Origin: Alphaproteobacteria bacterium Ga0077535 | GTDB taxonomy: Bacteria; Pseudomonadota; Alphaproteobacteria; Caulobacterales; Aquidulcibacteraceae | Direction of reading: 5' to 3' | Assembly: GCA_001464425.1 (NCBI GenBank) | Contig: LNEK01000032.1 | Location: forward strand, 1-64,000 | Length of the DNA stretch: 64,000 nt | Shown: piece after piece, positions 44,000-53,953 of the stretch | Layout: every line of letters starts with the position of its first letter | Numbering within the stretch: the first letter of the stretch is position 1 | The notes under the pieces: model-generated | The model's input: only the letters and a program-made list of their open reading frames with translations | Databases searched by the model: none | What the model was told of the DNA's origin: nothing | Translations under genes and position numbers: made by a program

Positions 44000-45115
44000 T
44001 CAGGCCGCGTTGCGTTGTTCGAGGCGCTTCACGAGTTTTTCCTTCCACACCGCCGGCGCTCCGGCTTGCACGGCGAGCAGTTTGGCGCGGCGGTAGAAGA
44101 GGTGGCAGTCGACTTCCCAAGTGAAGCCCATGCCGCCATGCGTCTGGATGTTTTCCTTGGCGCAGAAATAGTACGCGTCGCTCGCGGCAGCGCGCGACGC
44201 GGCGGCGGCGAACGGCAACTCCGCAGCTTCAGTCGAAAGCGCCCACGCGCCGTAATAGGCGTTCGAGCGCGCGACCTCGATGTTCACGTACATGTCGGCG
44301 AGCTTATGCTTGATCGCTTGGAACGAGCCGATCTGGCGCGAGAAGGCGTAGCGCGATTTGGCGTAGTCGATCGACATTTCAAGGCACGCCTGGCTGCCGC
44401 CGATTTGCTCGAACGCGATCAGCACCGCGGCGCGGTCCAGAACCGCTTCGGCCAAGTCCCAACCTTGGCCAACAGCGCCGAGCCGCTCAGCTTTCGCATT
44501 CTTGAACTCGAGCTTTGCGTGGCCGCGCGTCGGATCGAGTGTCTTCAACGTCGTGCGCGTGACGCCCGATTGGTTGAGATCGACCAACACCAGCGAAACG
44601 CCAGCGCCTTCTTTGGCGACGACAACCGCATGGGTCGCGCAGTCACCGTCTGTCACGGGTATTTTCACGCCGCTAAGCGTCGAGCCGTCGAACTTCGCTT
44701 GAATGGTCGCCGCGGTTGGTGCGCCCGGCCCCTCGGATACAGCAAAGCAGCCAATCGTCTCGCCGCTCGCGACATTCGGGAGATGCGCGCCCTTCTGAGC
44801 ATCTGTGCCTGCAAGCATCAGAGCTTCAGCGAAAAAATATACCGTCGACGAAAACGGGATAGGCGCGACGGCGCGCCCAATCTCTTCGGCCAATACACAC
44901 AGTTCAAGCCGGCCAAGCCCCAAGCCGCCATGCTCCTCCGGGATCGCAACACCCAGCCAACCCATCTCGGCGACCGCGCGCCAGAGGTCTTTGTCATAGG
45001 ACTTCTCGGCATCGTCGAGAACGCTCCGCGTTACCTTGGAGCTGGCCTTCTCCGACAGGAATTTGCGCGCCTGATCCTTCAGGCTCTTCTGATCGTCGGA
45101 AAAATCGAAATTCAA
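44000..45115 (-). CDS. Acyl-CoA dehydrogenase family protein (partner subunit)
   Basis: A 371-aa FAD-family protein: FDFSDDQKSLKDQARKFLSEKA at the front, MGWLGVAIPEEHGGLGLGRLELCVLAEEIG, GCFAVSEGPGAPTAATIQAKFDG (the flavin-binding strand here has an atypical SEGPGAP), SRYAFSRQIGSFQAIKHKLADMYVNIEVARS, and IQTHGGMGFTWEVDCHLFYRRAK. It is the first gene of the pair. The shorter length and altered middle region suit a partner in a heteromeric alpha2beta2 enzyme. The substrate is unknown. Confidence 0.9.
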   Translation of the reverse strand: MNFDFSDDQKSLKDQARKFLSEKASSKVTRSVLDDAEKSYDKDLWRAVAEMGWLGVAIPEEHGGLGLGRLELCVLAEEIGRAVAPIPFSSTVYFFAEALMLAGTDAQKGAHLPNVASGETIGCFAVSEGPGAPTAATIQAKFDGSTLSGVKIPVTDGDCATHAVVVAKEGAGVSLVLVDLNQSGVTRTTLKTLDPTRGHAKLEFKNAKAERLGAVGQGWDLAEAVLDRAAVLIAFEQIGGSQACLEMSIDYAKSRYAFSRQIGSFQAIKHKLADMYVNIEVARSNAYYGAWALSTEAAELPFAAAASRAAASDAYYFCAKENIQTHGGMGFTWEVDCHLFYRRAKLLAVQAGAPAVWKEKLVKRLEQRNAA

Positions 45116-45257
45116 CGCGTCCTCCCGGGACTTATGGTTTGCGCCACCTTAACGCGCCCAGCGGATGGCGCGAAAGAGTGTCTTGGCGTCAACGCCTCTT
45201 CACGAAGGCTAAAGCGAGATGCGCTACTGTCCTCGGAGATATTGGGGTGAGTAATCC

Positions 45258-45827
45258 ATGGCGAAGGCCGTCTTCCATAAGGGTCAGCGCGTCTACGTGA
45301 AGCCAGTGGCGACGTGGGCGGTGATCGAGAACGTCCATCCGCAATGGGTCAAGGGCGTCGAAGAGCCGCTGCGCGTTACCTATGACACCGGCCTCGGCCG
45401 CGACTTCCAGGCCCACGAGCTGGCGGCGGAAGACAAAGAACCGCAAAAGCCGGACCTGATTGAGACCGAAAACTGGCGCATCCTGCGCGCCGTAAACCGC
45501 CTCTCCGCGGATGCGCGCGATCCGCGCCATCCCTACCCCGGCACGTTCCCGGTCGTAGTTACCGATGAGAAGGATTGGGGCGGCTGGCGTGTGCCGATGG
45601 CCGAGTACGACCGCGACCCTACCCGCGTGGAACATCAGTCCCGCATCATCGCCAACGCATTGCGGCTGATGCGCGTTTCCCGTGAACTCATCGAGTTCGC
45701 GCAGGACAATCCGCACGAAACGCCTGGCCAATTGCTTGATTTGGCGCGGCAAGCCGAAATGGTGCTGGCGGCGATCTATCACGAAAGCGCCCCGCCGCGC
45801 GTCGATGCCGTGGCAGCGGCTGAATAG
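45258..45827 (+). CDS. Hypothetical protein with SH3-like N-terminus
   Basis: A 189-aa protein I cannot assign. The first 60 residues (FHKGQRVYVKPVATWAVIENV, PLRVTYDTGLGRDFQAHEL) look like a small beta barrel of the KOW/SH3 kind. The middle part contains RDPRHPYPGTFPVVVTDEKDWGGW, and the rest is helical (VEHQSRIIANALRLMRVSRELIEFAQ and TPGQLLDLARQAEMVLAAIYHES). It has a clear TTGGGGTGAG leader and ATG. It stands between divergent acyl-CoA dehydrogenase genes and pepN, alone on the plus strand. Confidence 0.7.
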   Translation: MAKAVFHKGQRVYVKPVATWAVIENVHPQWVKGVEEPLRVTYDTGLGRDFQAHELAAEDKEPQKPDLIETENWRILRAVNRLSADARDPRHPYPGTFPVVVTDEKDWGGWRVPMAEYDRDPTRVEHQSRIIANALRLMRVSRELIEFAQDNPHETPGQLLDLARQAEMVLAAIYHESAPPRVDAVAAAE

Positions 45828-45884
45828 CTGCATTGATTTTGACCGCTTGGCGGCTCACATCAGGGCTCTAACCGGAGCCTCTGC

Positions 45885-48488
45885 ATGCGCGACGCTGAAG
45901 CCGTCACTGTCCGTCTCGTCGACTACACACCGCCGCCCTATCTGATCGACGAAATCGCGCTCGTCTTCTCGCTTAAGCCTGAGCAGACTTTGGTCGCCGC
46001 GAGTAGCCACGTGCGCCGTAGCGGCGACACGGCTGTCCCCCTTGAATTAAGCGGCGAGCGGCTGGAATTGCAGAGTGTTGCGATCGATGGCGAGCATCTC
46101 GATGCGTCGCGCTATCGCGTGGAGCCCGGCAAGCTCACCATTTTCGATCCGCCCGCGTCCTTCCGGCTCGACATCGTCACGCGGATCTCACCTGCCACGA
46201 ACACGCACCTTGATGGGCTCTATATGTCGGGCGGCCGCTTCTGCACCCAGTGCGAAGCGGAAGGCTTTCGCGCCATTACCTACTACCTCGACCGTCCCGA
46301 CGTGCTCGCGCGCTTCGCAGTGCGCATCGAGGCCGATAAGGCGCAATACCCAACGTTGCTCTCAAACGGCAATTTGACCGAGAGCGGCGACATGGAAGGC
46401 GGGCGTCACTTTGCGGTGTGGATCGATCCCCACCCGAAGCCCGCTTACCTGTTTGCGCTCTGCGCGGGTAAATACGAGTCGATCCACGACACGTTCACCA
46501 CAGTGAGCGGCCGCAACGTTGCGCTTGGTATTTACGTCGACCCGGGCGATTCCGAGCGCGCGCGCTATGCAATGGACGCCCTGAAGCGCTCGATGAAATG
46601 GGACGAGGAAGCCTTTAAGCGCGAGTATGATCTCGACGTCTTCAACATTGTCGCCGTACGCGATTTTAATTTCGGCGCGATGGAGAATAAGGGCCTCAAC
46701 ATCTTCAACTCGGCTCTCATCTTGGCCGATGCTGACACGGCGACCGACGCGGACTTCGAAGCAATCGAAGCGGTCGTCGGACACGAGTATTTCCACAACT
46801 GGACGGGCAACCGCATCACCTGCCGCGATTGGTTCCAGCTCTGTTTGAAGGAAGGGCTGACCGTTTACCGCGAGCAGGAATTCTCGGCCGACCAGCGCTC
46901 GCGCCCGGTACAGCGCATCAAGGACGTCAAGCGCCTGCGCGCGCGGCAATTCGGCGAGGACGCCGGCCCGCTTGCGCACCCTGTGCGCCCGTCGAGCTAC
47001 CAAAAGATCGACAATTTCTACACCGCGACCGTCTACGAAAAAGGCGGCGAAATCATTCGCATGCTGAAGCGGATTATCGGCGCCGAAGCGTTCGACCGCG
47101 GCATGCAGCTCTACTTCGAGCGCCGCGACGGCACCGCTTCAACGGTTGAAGATTTTATTGGCTGTTTCGAGGAAGCGTCCGGCCGCAAGCTAGATGATTT
47201 CATGCGCTGGTATGAACAAGCCGGCACGCCAGCGCTAAAAGTGCGCGGCGCCTACGATAAGCACGCGCGCACTTACACACTGACGCTTTCTCAGCGCACG
47301 CCGGCAACGCCAGGCCAAAGTGCGAAGCTGCCAGCGCCAATCCCGCTAGAGATCGGTTTTATCGCGCCCGACGGCGCCATTATCGCCTCGAAAGCAGAAG
47401 GCGGCGCGATGTCGGCGCTCAAACATGATGTGGTCATCACTGAGGCTGACACCGTCCTCCGCTTCAGCGATGTCGTAGAAGAGCCGATCCCGTCGGTGCT
47501 GCGCGGGTTCTCCGCCCCTGTCACGCTCGACGATGCTCTCACGATCGATCAGCGCTTGGCTCAAATGGCGCACGATCCCGACGCGTTTACGCGCTGGGAA
47601 GCGGGACAAACTATCGCCCGCGCTGTTCTTCTGGGCGAAGCGAAGGACGCAGCGCCCGCGCTGGCGAAAGCGCTCGGCCGCGAACTCGACCGTGCGCAGG
47701 AAGATCCTGCGTTTGCAGCGCTCGCACTGCGCGTGCCCGACTTGAACGAACTTCTATTGGCGGCGTACACGCCTGACCCCGAGCAACTCTACGGCGCCCG
47801 CGAAAGCCTGCGGAAGCTCGTCGCCGAAACTCTTCGCGATCGCCTCGAGCCAATCGCAAAGACGCCGGGCGAAACACCGTTCTCCCCCAGCGCCGACGCC
47901 GCTGGCCGCCGTGCGCTCAAGTCCGCCGCGCTCGACCTGCTTGCCGCGCTTGGCCCGGCGCAAACGGAGACCTTCGAAGCTGCATACGCCGGCGCGCGCA
48001 GCATGACCGAGAGCATCGCAGCCATCGAGGCGCTCGGCGCTAGCGGCAGTGAAGCTTTCGAGGGTGCGCTCGCCGATTTCTATCAACGCTGGCGCGCCAA
48101 CCCGTTGGTGATTGACAAGTGGTTTGCGGTGCAAGCCTCCGCCCCGCGCAACGATACGCTCGCCCGCGTCGAAAACCTGCGCGCGCATCCCGACTTCAAC
48201 GTGAAAAACCCAAATCGGGTGCGCTCACTGGCGGCCGCGTTCGCAATGCGCAACCCGCGCGCCTTCCACGCCGCCGACGGCGGCGGCTATCGCTTCCTCG
48301 CATCGCTGGCGGAACAGATCGATCCGCTCAACCCGGCGCTGGCAGCGCGGTTACTCACACCTTTTGAATCGTGGAAGCGATTCGATTCGGTGCGTCAAGC
48401 GCATGCCAAGGCAGCGTTGGAACACCTCGCCGCGTTAACCAATCTCTCCAAAAACACCAGAGAGATGGTGGAACGTACGCTCGCGTGA
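45885..48488 (+). CDS. pepN: Aminopeptidase N (M1 family)
   Basis: An 867-aa zinc aminopeptidase that removes N-terminal residues from cytosolic peptides. The substrate motif is GAMENKGLNIFN near 264-275. The zinc site is HEYFHNW at about 300-306, with the third ligand Glu in KEGLTVYREQEF near 323. Length and the NRITCRDWFQLCLKEG segment fit the bacterial PepN class with its four-domain C-terminal helical part. No signal peptide is visible. It is upstream of pleC on the same strand with about 130 bp between stop and start. Confidence 0.95.
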   Translation: MRDAEAVTVRLVDYTPPPYLIDEIALVFSLKPEQTLVAASSHVRRSGDTAVPLELSGERLELQSVAIDGEHLDASRYRVEPGKLTIFDPPASFRLDIVTRISPATNTHLDGLYMSGGRFCTQCEAEGFRAITYYLDRPDVLARFAVRIEADKAQYPTLLSNGNLTESGDMEGGRHFAVWIDPHPKPAYLFALCAGKYESIHDTFTTVSGRNVALGIYVDPGDSERARYAMDALKRSMKWDEEAFKREYDLDVFNIVAVRDFNFGAMENKGLNIFNSALILADADTATDADFEAIEAVVGHEYFHNWTGNRITCRDWFQLCLKEGLTVYREQEFSADQRSRPVQRIKDVKRLRARQFGEDAGPLAHPVRPSSYQKIDNFYTATVYEKGGEIIRMLKRIIGAEAFDRGMQLYFERRDGTASTVEDFIGCFEEASGRKLDDFMRWYEQAGTPALKVRGAYDKHARTYTLTLSQRTPATPGQSAKLPAPIPLEIGFIAPDGAIIASKAEGGAMSALKHDVVITEADTVLRFSDVVEEPIPSVLRGFSAPVTLDDALTIDQRLAQMAHDPDAFTRWEAGQTIARAVLLGEAKDAAPALAKALGRELDRAQEDPAFAALALRVPDLNELLLAAYTPDPEQLYGARESLRKLVAETLRDRLEPIAKTPGETPFSPSADAAGRRALKSAALDLLAALGPAQTETFEAAYAGARSMTESIAAIEALGASGSEAFEGALADFYQRWRANPLVIDKWFAVQASAPRNDTLARVENLRAHPDFNVKNPNRVRSLAAAFAMRNPRAFHAADGGGYRFLASLAEQIDPLNPALAARLLTPFESWKRFDSVRQAHAKAALEHLAALTNLSKNTREMVERTLA

Positions 48489-48622
48489 GTCTTTTCAGAG
48501 ACACTTGCGAACGTTGCTCGGAATAGAACCAGCGACCGGCTCGACAGAGTGTTTACTCGCTCGTTACGATTTACACCTTGTCAGGATTCCGAACGGCGAT
48601 TCGGGGCGGCCGGGGAAGTCTT

Positions 48623-51091
48623 GTGTCGAACACTGCAGCTCTTGACGAACCCGGCCTCGCCGGGCCCGCGTCGCAGGATAAAGCTGGCCGGCCCTTCATG
48701 GCGCTGGTGGCTCTGTTCGTCATCGCGTTCGCGGTTGCGACTGGCGCGCAGATTAAATCACACATCGATGACGCCGCTGAGACAACTATCGCGGCTCAAG
48801 CGTCAGCAGCTGGCCTGATCGCTGAACGCGTCAATGCCAACCTTGCGATCGCCGTCGGCGCTGGCGCTGGCGCATCCGAACTCGCACGCACCAACGGCGG
48901 GGACGCGAATGGGCTCGCTAACGCTGCGGCCCATGCTTCACCCGCAACCGCCGCTGCTATCGTCGGTCCGAGCGGCGCCATCGAAGCCATCACAAATACT
49001 GAGTTCGCCGGGCTCGCGACTGCCGCGTTCAACGCCGCTGGCGCCGAGCCGCTTTGGGCCGGCGCCCCGGACATGGGCGAACTCGCAACATCTCCAGTCA
49101 TCGTGCGCCGCATCGGCGACCGGCGCATCGTTACAATCATCGATCCCGCACGCCTGCTGCCGGAACTGCAGACCGACGCGCGGGTGCTTATCGCCACTCC
49201 GAACGGCAATATCTTCTACGCATCGCCGGCACTGCAGCAGGCAGGTATCCGCGCGCAACAACAAGTGCTTGCGGCCACACGCTCCAACACCGAAGGCGGA
49301 GCACTAATCCGCGACGGCCAAGGCGCGACCTGGGTCGCGGTTGAATCCACCGCGCAGATCGGCGGCTTCCGCGTCATGACCGCCGCGCCAGCGCCGGCCA
49401 CGATGTCTCTGCTGCTCGCGGCTTTGCTGCAGTACGCCCTGCTGGCCGCCACGCCGCTCGCAGCTATGGGGGTGCTTTACTTGCTGATGCGCCAAAATGC
49501 GCAACGCGCCCGCTTGGCAGAGGCGGAAGCTGTGCGCGTGGAAACACACTTCCGCATCGCAGCGGACGGCGCGAAGGTCGGCGTTCTGGAATGGCGCCCT
49601 GGCGCGGACGAAGTTCAGCTCTCCGAGCAAGCCGCACGCCTGCTCGGCGCGCCACGCGACACGATCAGCTTGCGTGAGCTGCTGGAAATCGTGGTCAGCG
49701 AGGATCGCTTTGGCGTCGATGAAGAATTCCGCCGCGCCCGCCAGTCCGGCCTCCTGGATGCGCGCTTCCGCGTAACGCGTGGCGGCGGCTTGGCCTGGAT
49801 CGAAGCGCGCGGCGCTGCGGTCGAGGACTCGAGCGGCCGCGCCGAAACCCGGCTTTTCGCCACCGTGATCGACGCAACCCAGCGCCACGAGGCAGAAGCA
49901 CGCGTAACGCGGCTCGAACGCCAGCTGCGCGCCGCGATTGAAAACTTCTCCGGCCCATTCGCGCTGTGGGACGCGCGCAAGCGTTTGCTGCTTTGGAACC
50001 AGAGCTTCGCCGACGCTTTCAAACTGGGGCCCGAAATCCTGCGCCAGCGCGCCTCGTATGAGGCGATCGCCGCAGCAGCCACGCCCGCGATCCGCCGTGA
50101 GAAGCACGACGCGACCAACCCAGATGTTCGCATCATTGAGCTCTCGACCGGCGACTGGCTGCACATTGTAGAGCGCCGCGCCGCCGACGGCGGCGTCATC
50201 ACGGTGGGCGTCGACATCACACCGCTTAAGCGCAAGGAAGAAGAACTCGCGCGTAACGAGCGTCGTCTCTCCGATGCGCTGAGCCGCGCCGAGAGTCAGG
50301 AATATCGGATCAAGGCGCTCGCGCGCGAAGCGCACGAAGAGCGCCAAAAAGCCGAAGAAGCCAGCCGCGCCAAGTCGACATTCCTGGCCAATATGAGCCA
50401 CGAGCTGCGTACGCCGCTCAACGCCGTGATCGGGTTCTCCGAGATCATGGCGAAGGAATTGTTCGGGCCGATCGGCAACCCTCAGTACAAGCAATACTCG
50501 ACCGACATTTTCGACAGCGGCAACCATCTGCTCGAGCTGATCAACGACATCCTCGACATGGCCAAGATCGAAGCTGGCAAGCTCACGCTGTCGCCGAAGC
50601 CGCTCGATCCGAGCGTCGCTATCGAGCAGGCAGTGCGTCTCACCAAACGCAAAGCTGAAGAAAAGGGCCTGTCCGTCGTCGTCGACGCAGAAGAGCTGCC
50701 GGAGATCGAAGCCGATCACCGCGCGATCAAGCAGATCCTGCTCAACCTGCTCTCGAACGCGGTGAAGTTCACCGATCAGGGCGCCATCATGGTGCACGCC
50801 CGCGCCAATCCGCAGGCACTGACGTTGCGCGTCGTCGATACCGGTTGCGGCATCCCGCCCGAACACCTGCCGCGTCTCGCACGCCCGTTCGAGCAAGTCG
50901 AAGAAGAGCTGACGCGCAACAATTCCGGCACCGGCCTCGGCCTTGCACTGACCAAGTCGCTCACCGAAATGCACGGCGGCAAACTCGCCATCCAAAGCGA
51001 AGTCGGCCGCGGCACAATCGTGACGGTTACGCTACCACGCCGCTTCGGCGGCCAGCGTGATGCCTCGCCAGAAGCGACTGCAGCGGAATAG
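48623..51091 (+). CDS. pleC: PleC-like hybrid-free sensor histidine kinase/phosphatase
   Basis: I start at the GTG at 48623 after GGGGAAG; the track uses a TTG 15 codons earlier. The 822-aa kinase has a TM helix (FMALVALFVIAFAVATGAQI), a periplasmic region of about 220 residues, a second TM segment (LLLAALLQYALLAATPLAAMGVLYLLM), PAS-like regions (DGAKVGVLEWRPGADEVQLSE; NFSGPFALWDARKRLLLWNQ), and HisKA with FLANMSHELRTPLNAVIGFS (His near 593). HATPase_c has NLLSNAVKFTDQG, DTGCGIPPEH and GTGLGLALTK. The combination and length match Caulobacter PleC, which acts on DivK/PleD at the new pole. DivJ and other PAS kinases share the catalytic core, so the name rests on architecture. Confidence 0.8.
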   Translation: MSNTAALDEPGLAGPASQDKAGRPFMALVALFVIAFAVATGAQIKSHIDDAAETTIAAQASAAGLIAERVNANLAIAVGAGAGASELARTNGGDANGLANAAAHASPATAAAIVGPSGAIEAITNTEFAGLATAAFNAAGAEPLWAGAPDMGELATSPVIVRRIGDRRIVTIIDPARLLPELQTDARVLIATPNGNIFYASPALQQAGIRAQQQVLAATRSNTEGGALIRDGQGATWVAVESTAQIGGFRVMTAAPAPATMSLLLAALLQYALLAATPLAAMGVLYLLMRQNAQRARLAEAEAVRVETHFRIAADGAKVGVLEWRPGADEVQLSEQAARLLGAPRDTISLRELLEIVVSEDRFGVDEEFRRARQSGLLDARFRVTRGGGLAWIEARGAAVEDSSGRAETRLFATVIDATQRHEAEARVTRLERQLRAAIENFSGPFALWDARKRLLLWNQSFADAFKLGPEILRQRASYEAIAAAATPAIRREKHDATNPDVRIIELSTGDWLHIVERRAADGGVITVGVDITPLKRKEEELARNERRLSDALSRAESQEYRIKALAREAHEERQKAEEASRAKSTFLANMSHELRTPLNAVIGFSEIMAKELFGPIGNPQYKQYSTDIFDSGNHLLELINDILDMAKIEAGKLTLSPKPLDPSVAIEQAVRLTKRKAEEKGLSVVVDAEELPEIEADHRAIKQILLNLLSNAVKFTDQGAIMVHARANPQALTLRVVDTGCGIPPEHLPRLARPFEQVEEELTRNNSGTGLGLALTKSLTEMHGGKLAIQSEVGRGTIVTVTLPRRFGGQRDASPEATAAE

Positions 51092-53953
51092 TCAGCGCCG
51101 CAGCGCTTGCGATCCGTCACCAAGCGGGCCGACGATCTGCGTAAACAACTCCCGCACCTGCCCTTGCACGCTGCGCACCTTCGCTTCCAGCGCTTCAAAG
51201 TCGGGCACGCCACCCAACGCCGCTAAACGCTCCAGCAGCGGCGCCGGCGCATCGTCGGGTTTGAACTCACCAGCAACACAGATACGCAGCAGATGTTGAA
51301 GCGCACTCCAAAGCGCCCAAGCCTCGGTCAACTTTGCACACGCCTGCGCATCGAGTTTCCCCGCAGAATGCAAATGCTTCAACGCCTCGCCTGTATTGGG
51401 CGAGAGAGCATCCGGCGCATCCGCGGCGTGCACCAGCTGTAGCGCCTGCGCGATGAACTCGATGTCCACCAAGCCGCCTGGCGCCAACTTCAAATCCCAA
51501 ATCGACTTCGCGGCGCGCTCGCGCTCCATGCGCCCGCGCATCTCCGCGACGTCCGCCAAAATCTTCGCTTGCTCTCGGGGCGCGGCCAGGGTTCGCATCG
51601 CGGTTTCCTGAACCCGCTTGCTCAACGAGACGTCCCCAGCCACAGGCCGCAACCGGGTCAAGGCCTGAAGCTCCCACGTCCAAGCCTCTTCGGCATAATA
51701 GCGTTCAAACGAGGACAGCCGCACGGCCACCGGCCCCTTCGAACCGGACGGGCGGAGCTTGGTGTCGATCTCGTAGAGCGCGCCCTCCTCGGTTGGCGCT
51801 GAGAGCGCGCTGATCAAACGCTGCGTCATACGCGTGTACAATTCGCCGGGCGCGGCCGCATCGGGGGGCGCGTCATAGACGAGCATAAGATCCAAATCAG
51901 AGCCTTCAGCGAGTTCGCGGCCGCCGAACTTGCCCAGCGCCAGCACGACAAATGCACCGGGTTGCGAGCCGTTGGTGCGCTCAACTTCCGCCAATGCGGC
52001 CTCCGCCATGGCGACGACGCATGCTTCGGCAAGCTCAGCGTGCGCCGCGCCAGCATCAGCGGCGGTCGCCTGACCTTCGAGCACTTGCACATCGATACGA
52101 AAGGCCTCTTCGCGTTGAAAGCGTCGCGCGGCGTTCAAACGCTGCTCGAAACTCGTCGCGATTGAGAGGCGCTCAGCCAATTCGGCCCGCTGTGCCCCTG
52201 GCGTGTCGCTAGACAGGGGCAGCGCAAAGCGCGGCTCGATGAGGGCGTCGAGCAAGGCCGGCCGCCGTGCGAGGTCGTCCGCCAGGCGCGGCGCGAGACT
52301 GAGTATTCGCGCCAGCAAATCCAAGAATGCCGGCCGCGCATCGAGCAGCGCAAGCAATTGGACGCCAGCCGAGAGGCCTGCAAAGAAAGACGAAAAGCGC
52401 ACAAACGCCTGGTCAGGGTCGCCGGCGCCTGCGAGCGCCCGCAGCAAGCGGGGTGTCAGCCGCGTCAGAATCTCACGCGCACGCTCGGACCGCATGGCGC
52501 GAATGCGGCCGTGATGCCAGCCGCGAATGGTTTGACTGACGAAAGCAGCCTGCGTGAAGCCAAGCGACGTGATCGTCGTGAGCGTCTCGGCGTGATCCTC
52601 CACCCCCGTGAAGATCAAGCTGCCCAACGGATCTGCCAAGCTCTGGCCGCGGCCAAAGAGCTGGTGGTCAATGTTCGAAACGATGCGCCGCCGCTCGATC
52701 AAGGCGGCATCAAACGCGTCCAAGCCCTCAAATCCAGACAGCGCTGCAAGCCGCGCACGCGTTTCGGGATCAGCGGGGACACGATGCGTGTGTGCATCCT
52801 CCAGCATCTGAATGCGGTGCTCTATCTCACGGAAGAACACGTAGGCTTCGCTTAGCGCATCTCGCGCATCGCCCGAGATCGCGCCCGCCTCTAACAAAGC
52901 GTCGAGCGCGCTGATCGTGCCCTGCGCCCGCAGCTTCCGATTTCGCCCTCCCAGGATCAATTGCTGCGTCTGGGCAAAGAGTTCGATATCGCGAATACCG
53001 CCGCGCCCGAGCTTCACATCAAAAACCGGATCGCCAAGCTCTGCGCTTTTGTGTGCGGAGAGAATTTGCCGCTTGATCGAGTGCACGTCCTCCACCGCTG
53101 CGAAGTCCAGATGCTTGCGCCAAATGAACGGCTCGAGCGACGCCAAAAACTCGCGCCCACAGACCACGTCGCCAGCAGCGGCGCGCGCTTTAATGAAAGC
53201 AGCACGCTCCCAATTCTGCCCGAGGTTTTGGTAATAGAGCTCAGCAGCGGCAAGCCCGACCGCCACGGGGGTTGACCCCGGATCAGGCCGCAAGCGCAAA
53301 TCCGTGCGGAAGACATAGCCATCCGCCGTCACCTCCTCCAGCATGCGCACAATTGGCGCAACGAGGCGTGCTGCAGCGACCCGCGGCTCTCGTGCTTTTG
53401 CTTCCGAGAGCAGCTGCGTTTCGAAGAACACAGAAAAATCGATATCGCTGGAATAATTGAGTTCACGCGCACCCATCTTGCCCATGGCGATGAGCGTCAC
53501 GCCGGGCACGGGGCCGCGCTCGCCGCCCAAGGCGCCGAGCTCAAAATCCCCGCGGCGGGCGCTCTCTTGCGCGCCGACAGCAAGTGCGGCGCGCAACGCA
53601 GCGTCGGCGAAATCTGTGATCGCTCCTGTGACTTGATGCAAAGGCCAAGTGCGGTTTAGATCCGCAAGCGCGACGCAAAGATGCAGCGCATCCTTCGCAC
53701 GCCGCAACGTCCGCATTGCCTCTTCGATCGGGGGCGGCTCATCTGCAATTGCGTTTGCGGTCGCCAAAGCTTCAGCGAGCAGACGATCCGCCCAGGCTGA
53801 ATCTGCATTGGCCAACAGATCCGGGCGGCGCTCCATCAAGCGCTTTAGGTACGGTGCGGATTCGAGAGCAGATGCGGCGGCGCGCGCCCAAGGTGTGTTG
53901 GCAAAAGCCGAGTGCGGCGCCCCAAGTGCGAGGGCTGGCGCAACGGCGCGCAT
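51092..53953 (-). CDS. glnE: Bifunctional glutamine synthetase adenylyltransferase/adenylyl-removing enzyme
   Basis: A 953-aa two-domain nucleotidyltransferase controlling GlnA activity by adenylylation. The N-terminal deadenylylase has LIAMGKMGARELNYSSDIDFSVFFE near 155-180; the C-terminal adenylylase has VLALGKFGGRELAEGSDLDLMLVYD near 665-690; both keep the G-(G/S)-x-x-D-x-D metal site. GTISALDALLEAGAISGDARDALSEAYVFFREIEHRIQM lies between. It is convergent with pleC, and its start overlaps the stop of the upstream histidine kinase, so it is coupled to the two-component pair. Confidence 0.95.
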   Translation of the reverse strand: MRAVAPALALGAPHSAFANTPWARAAASALESAPYLKRLMERRPDLLANADSAWADRLLAEALATANAIADEPPPIEEAMRTLRRAKDALHLCVALADLNRTWPLHQVTGAITDFADAALRAALAVGAQESARRGDFELGALGGERGPVPGVTLIAMGKMGARELNYSSDIDFSVFFETQLLSEAKAREPRVAAARLVAPIVRMLEEVTADGYVFRTDLRLRPDPGSTPVAVGLAAAELYYQNLGQNWERAAFIKARAAAGDVVCGREFLASLEPFIWRKHLDFAAVEDVHSIKRQILSAHKSAELGDPVFDVKLGRGGIRDIELFAQTQQLILGGRNRKLRAQGTISALDALLEAGAISGDARDALSEAYVFFREIEHRIQMLEDAHTHRVPADPETRARLAALSGFEGLDAFDAALIERRRIVSNIDHQLFGRGQSLADPLGSLIFTGVEDHAETLTTITSLGFTQAAFVSQTIRGWHHGRIRAMRSERAREILTRLTPRLLRALAGAGDPDQAFVRFSSFFAGLSAGVQLLALLDARPAFLDLLARILSLAPRLADDLARRPALLDALIEPRFALPLSSDTPGAQRAELAERLSIATSFEQRLNAARRFQREEAFRIDVQVLEGQATAADAGAAHAELAEACVVAMAEAALAEVERTNGSQPGAFVVLALGKFGGRELAEGSDLDLMLVYDAPPDAAAPGELYTRMTQRLISALSAPTEEGALYEIDTKLRPSGSKGPVAVRLSSFERYYAEEAWTWELQALTRLRPVAGDVSLSKRVQETAMRTLAAPREQAKILADVAEMRGRMERERAAKSIWDLKLAPGGLVDIEFIAQALQLVHAADAPDALSPNTGEALKHLHSAGKLDAQACAKLTEAWALWSALQHLLRICVAGEFKPDDAPAPLLERLAALGGVPDFEALEAKVRSVQGQVRELFTQIVGPLGDGSQALRR

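Noticed and set aside
49304-50995. Minus-strand ORF of 563 aa opposite pleC
   Set aside because: It is antisense to the kinase core and has the typical shadow composition of GC-rich DNA.
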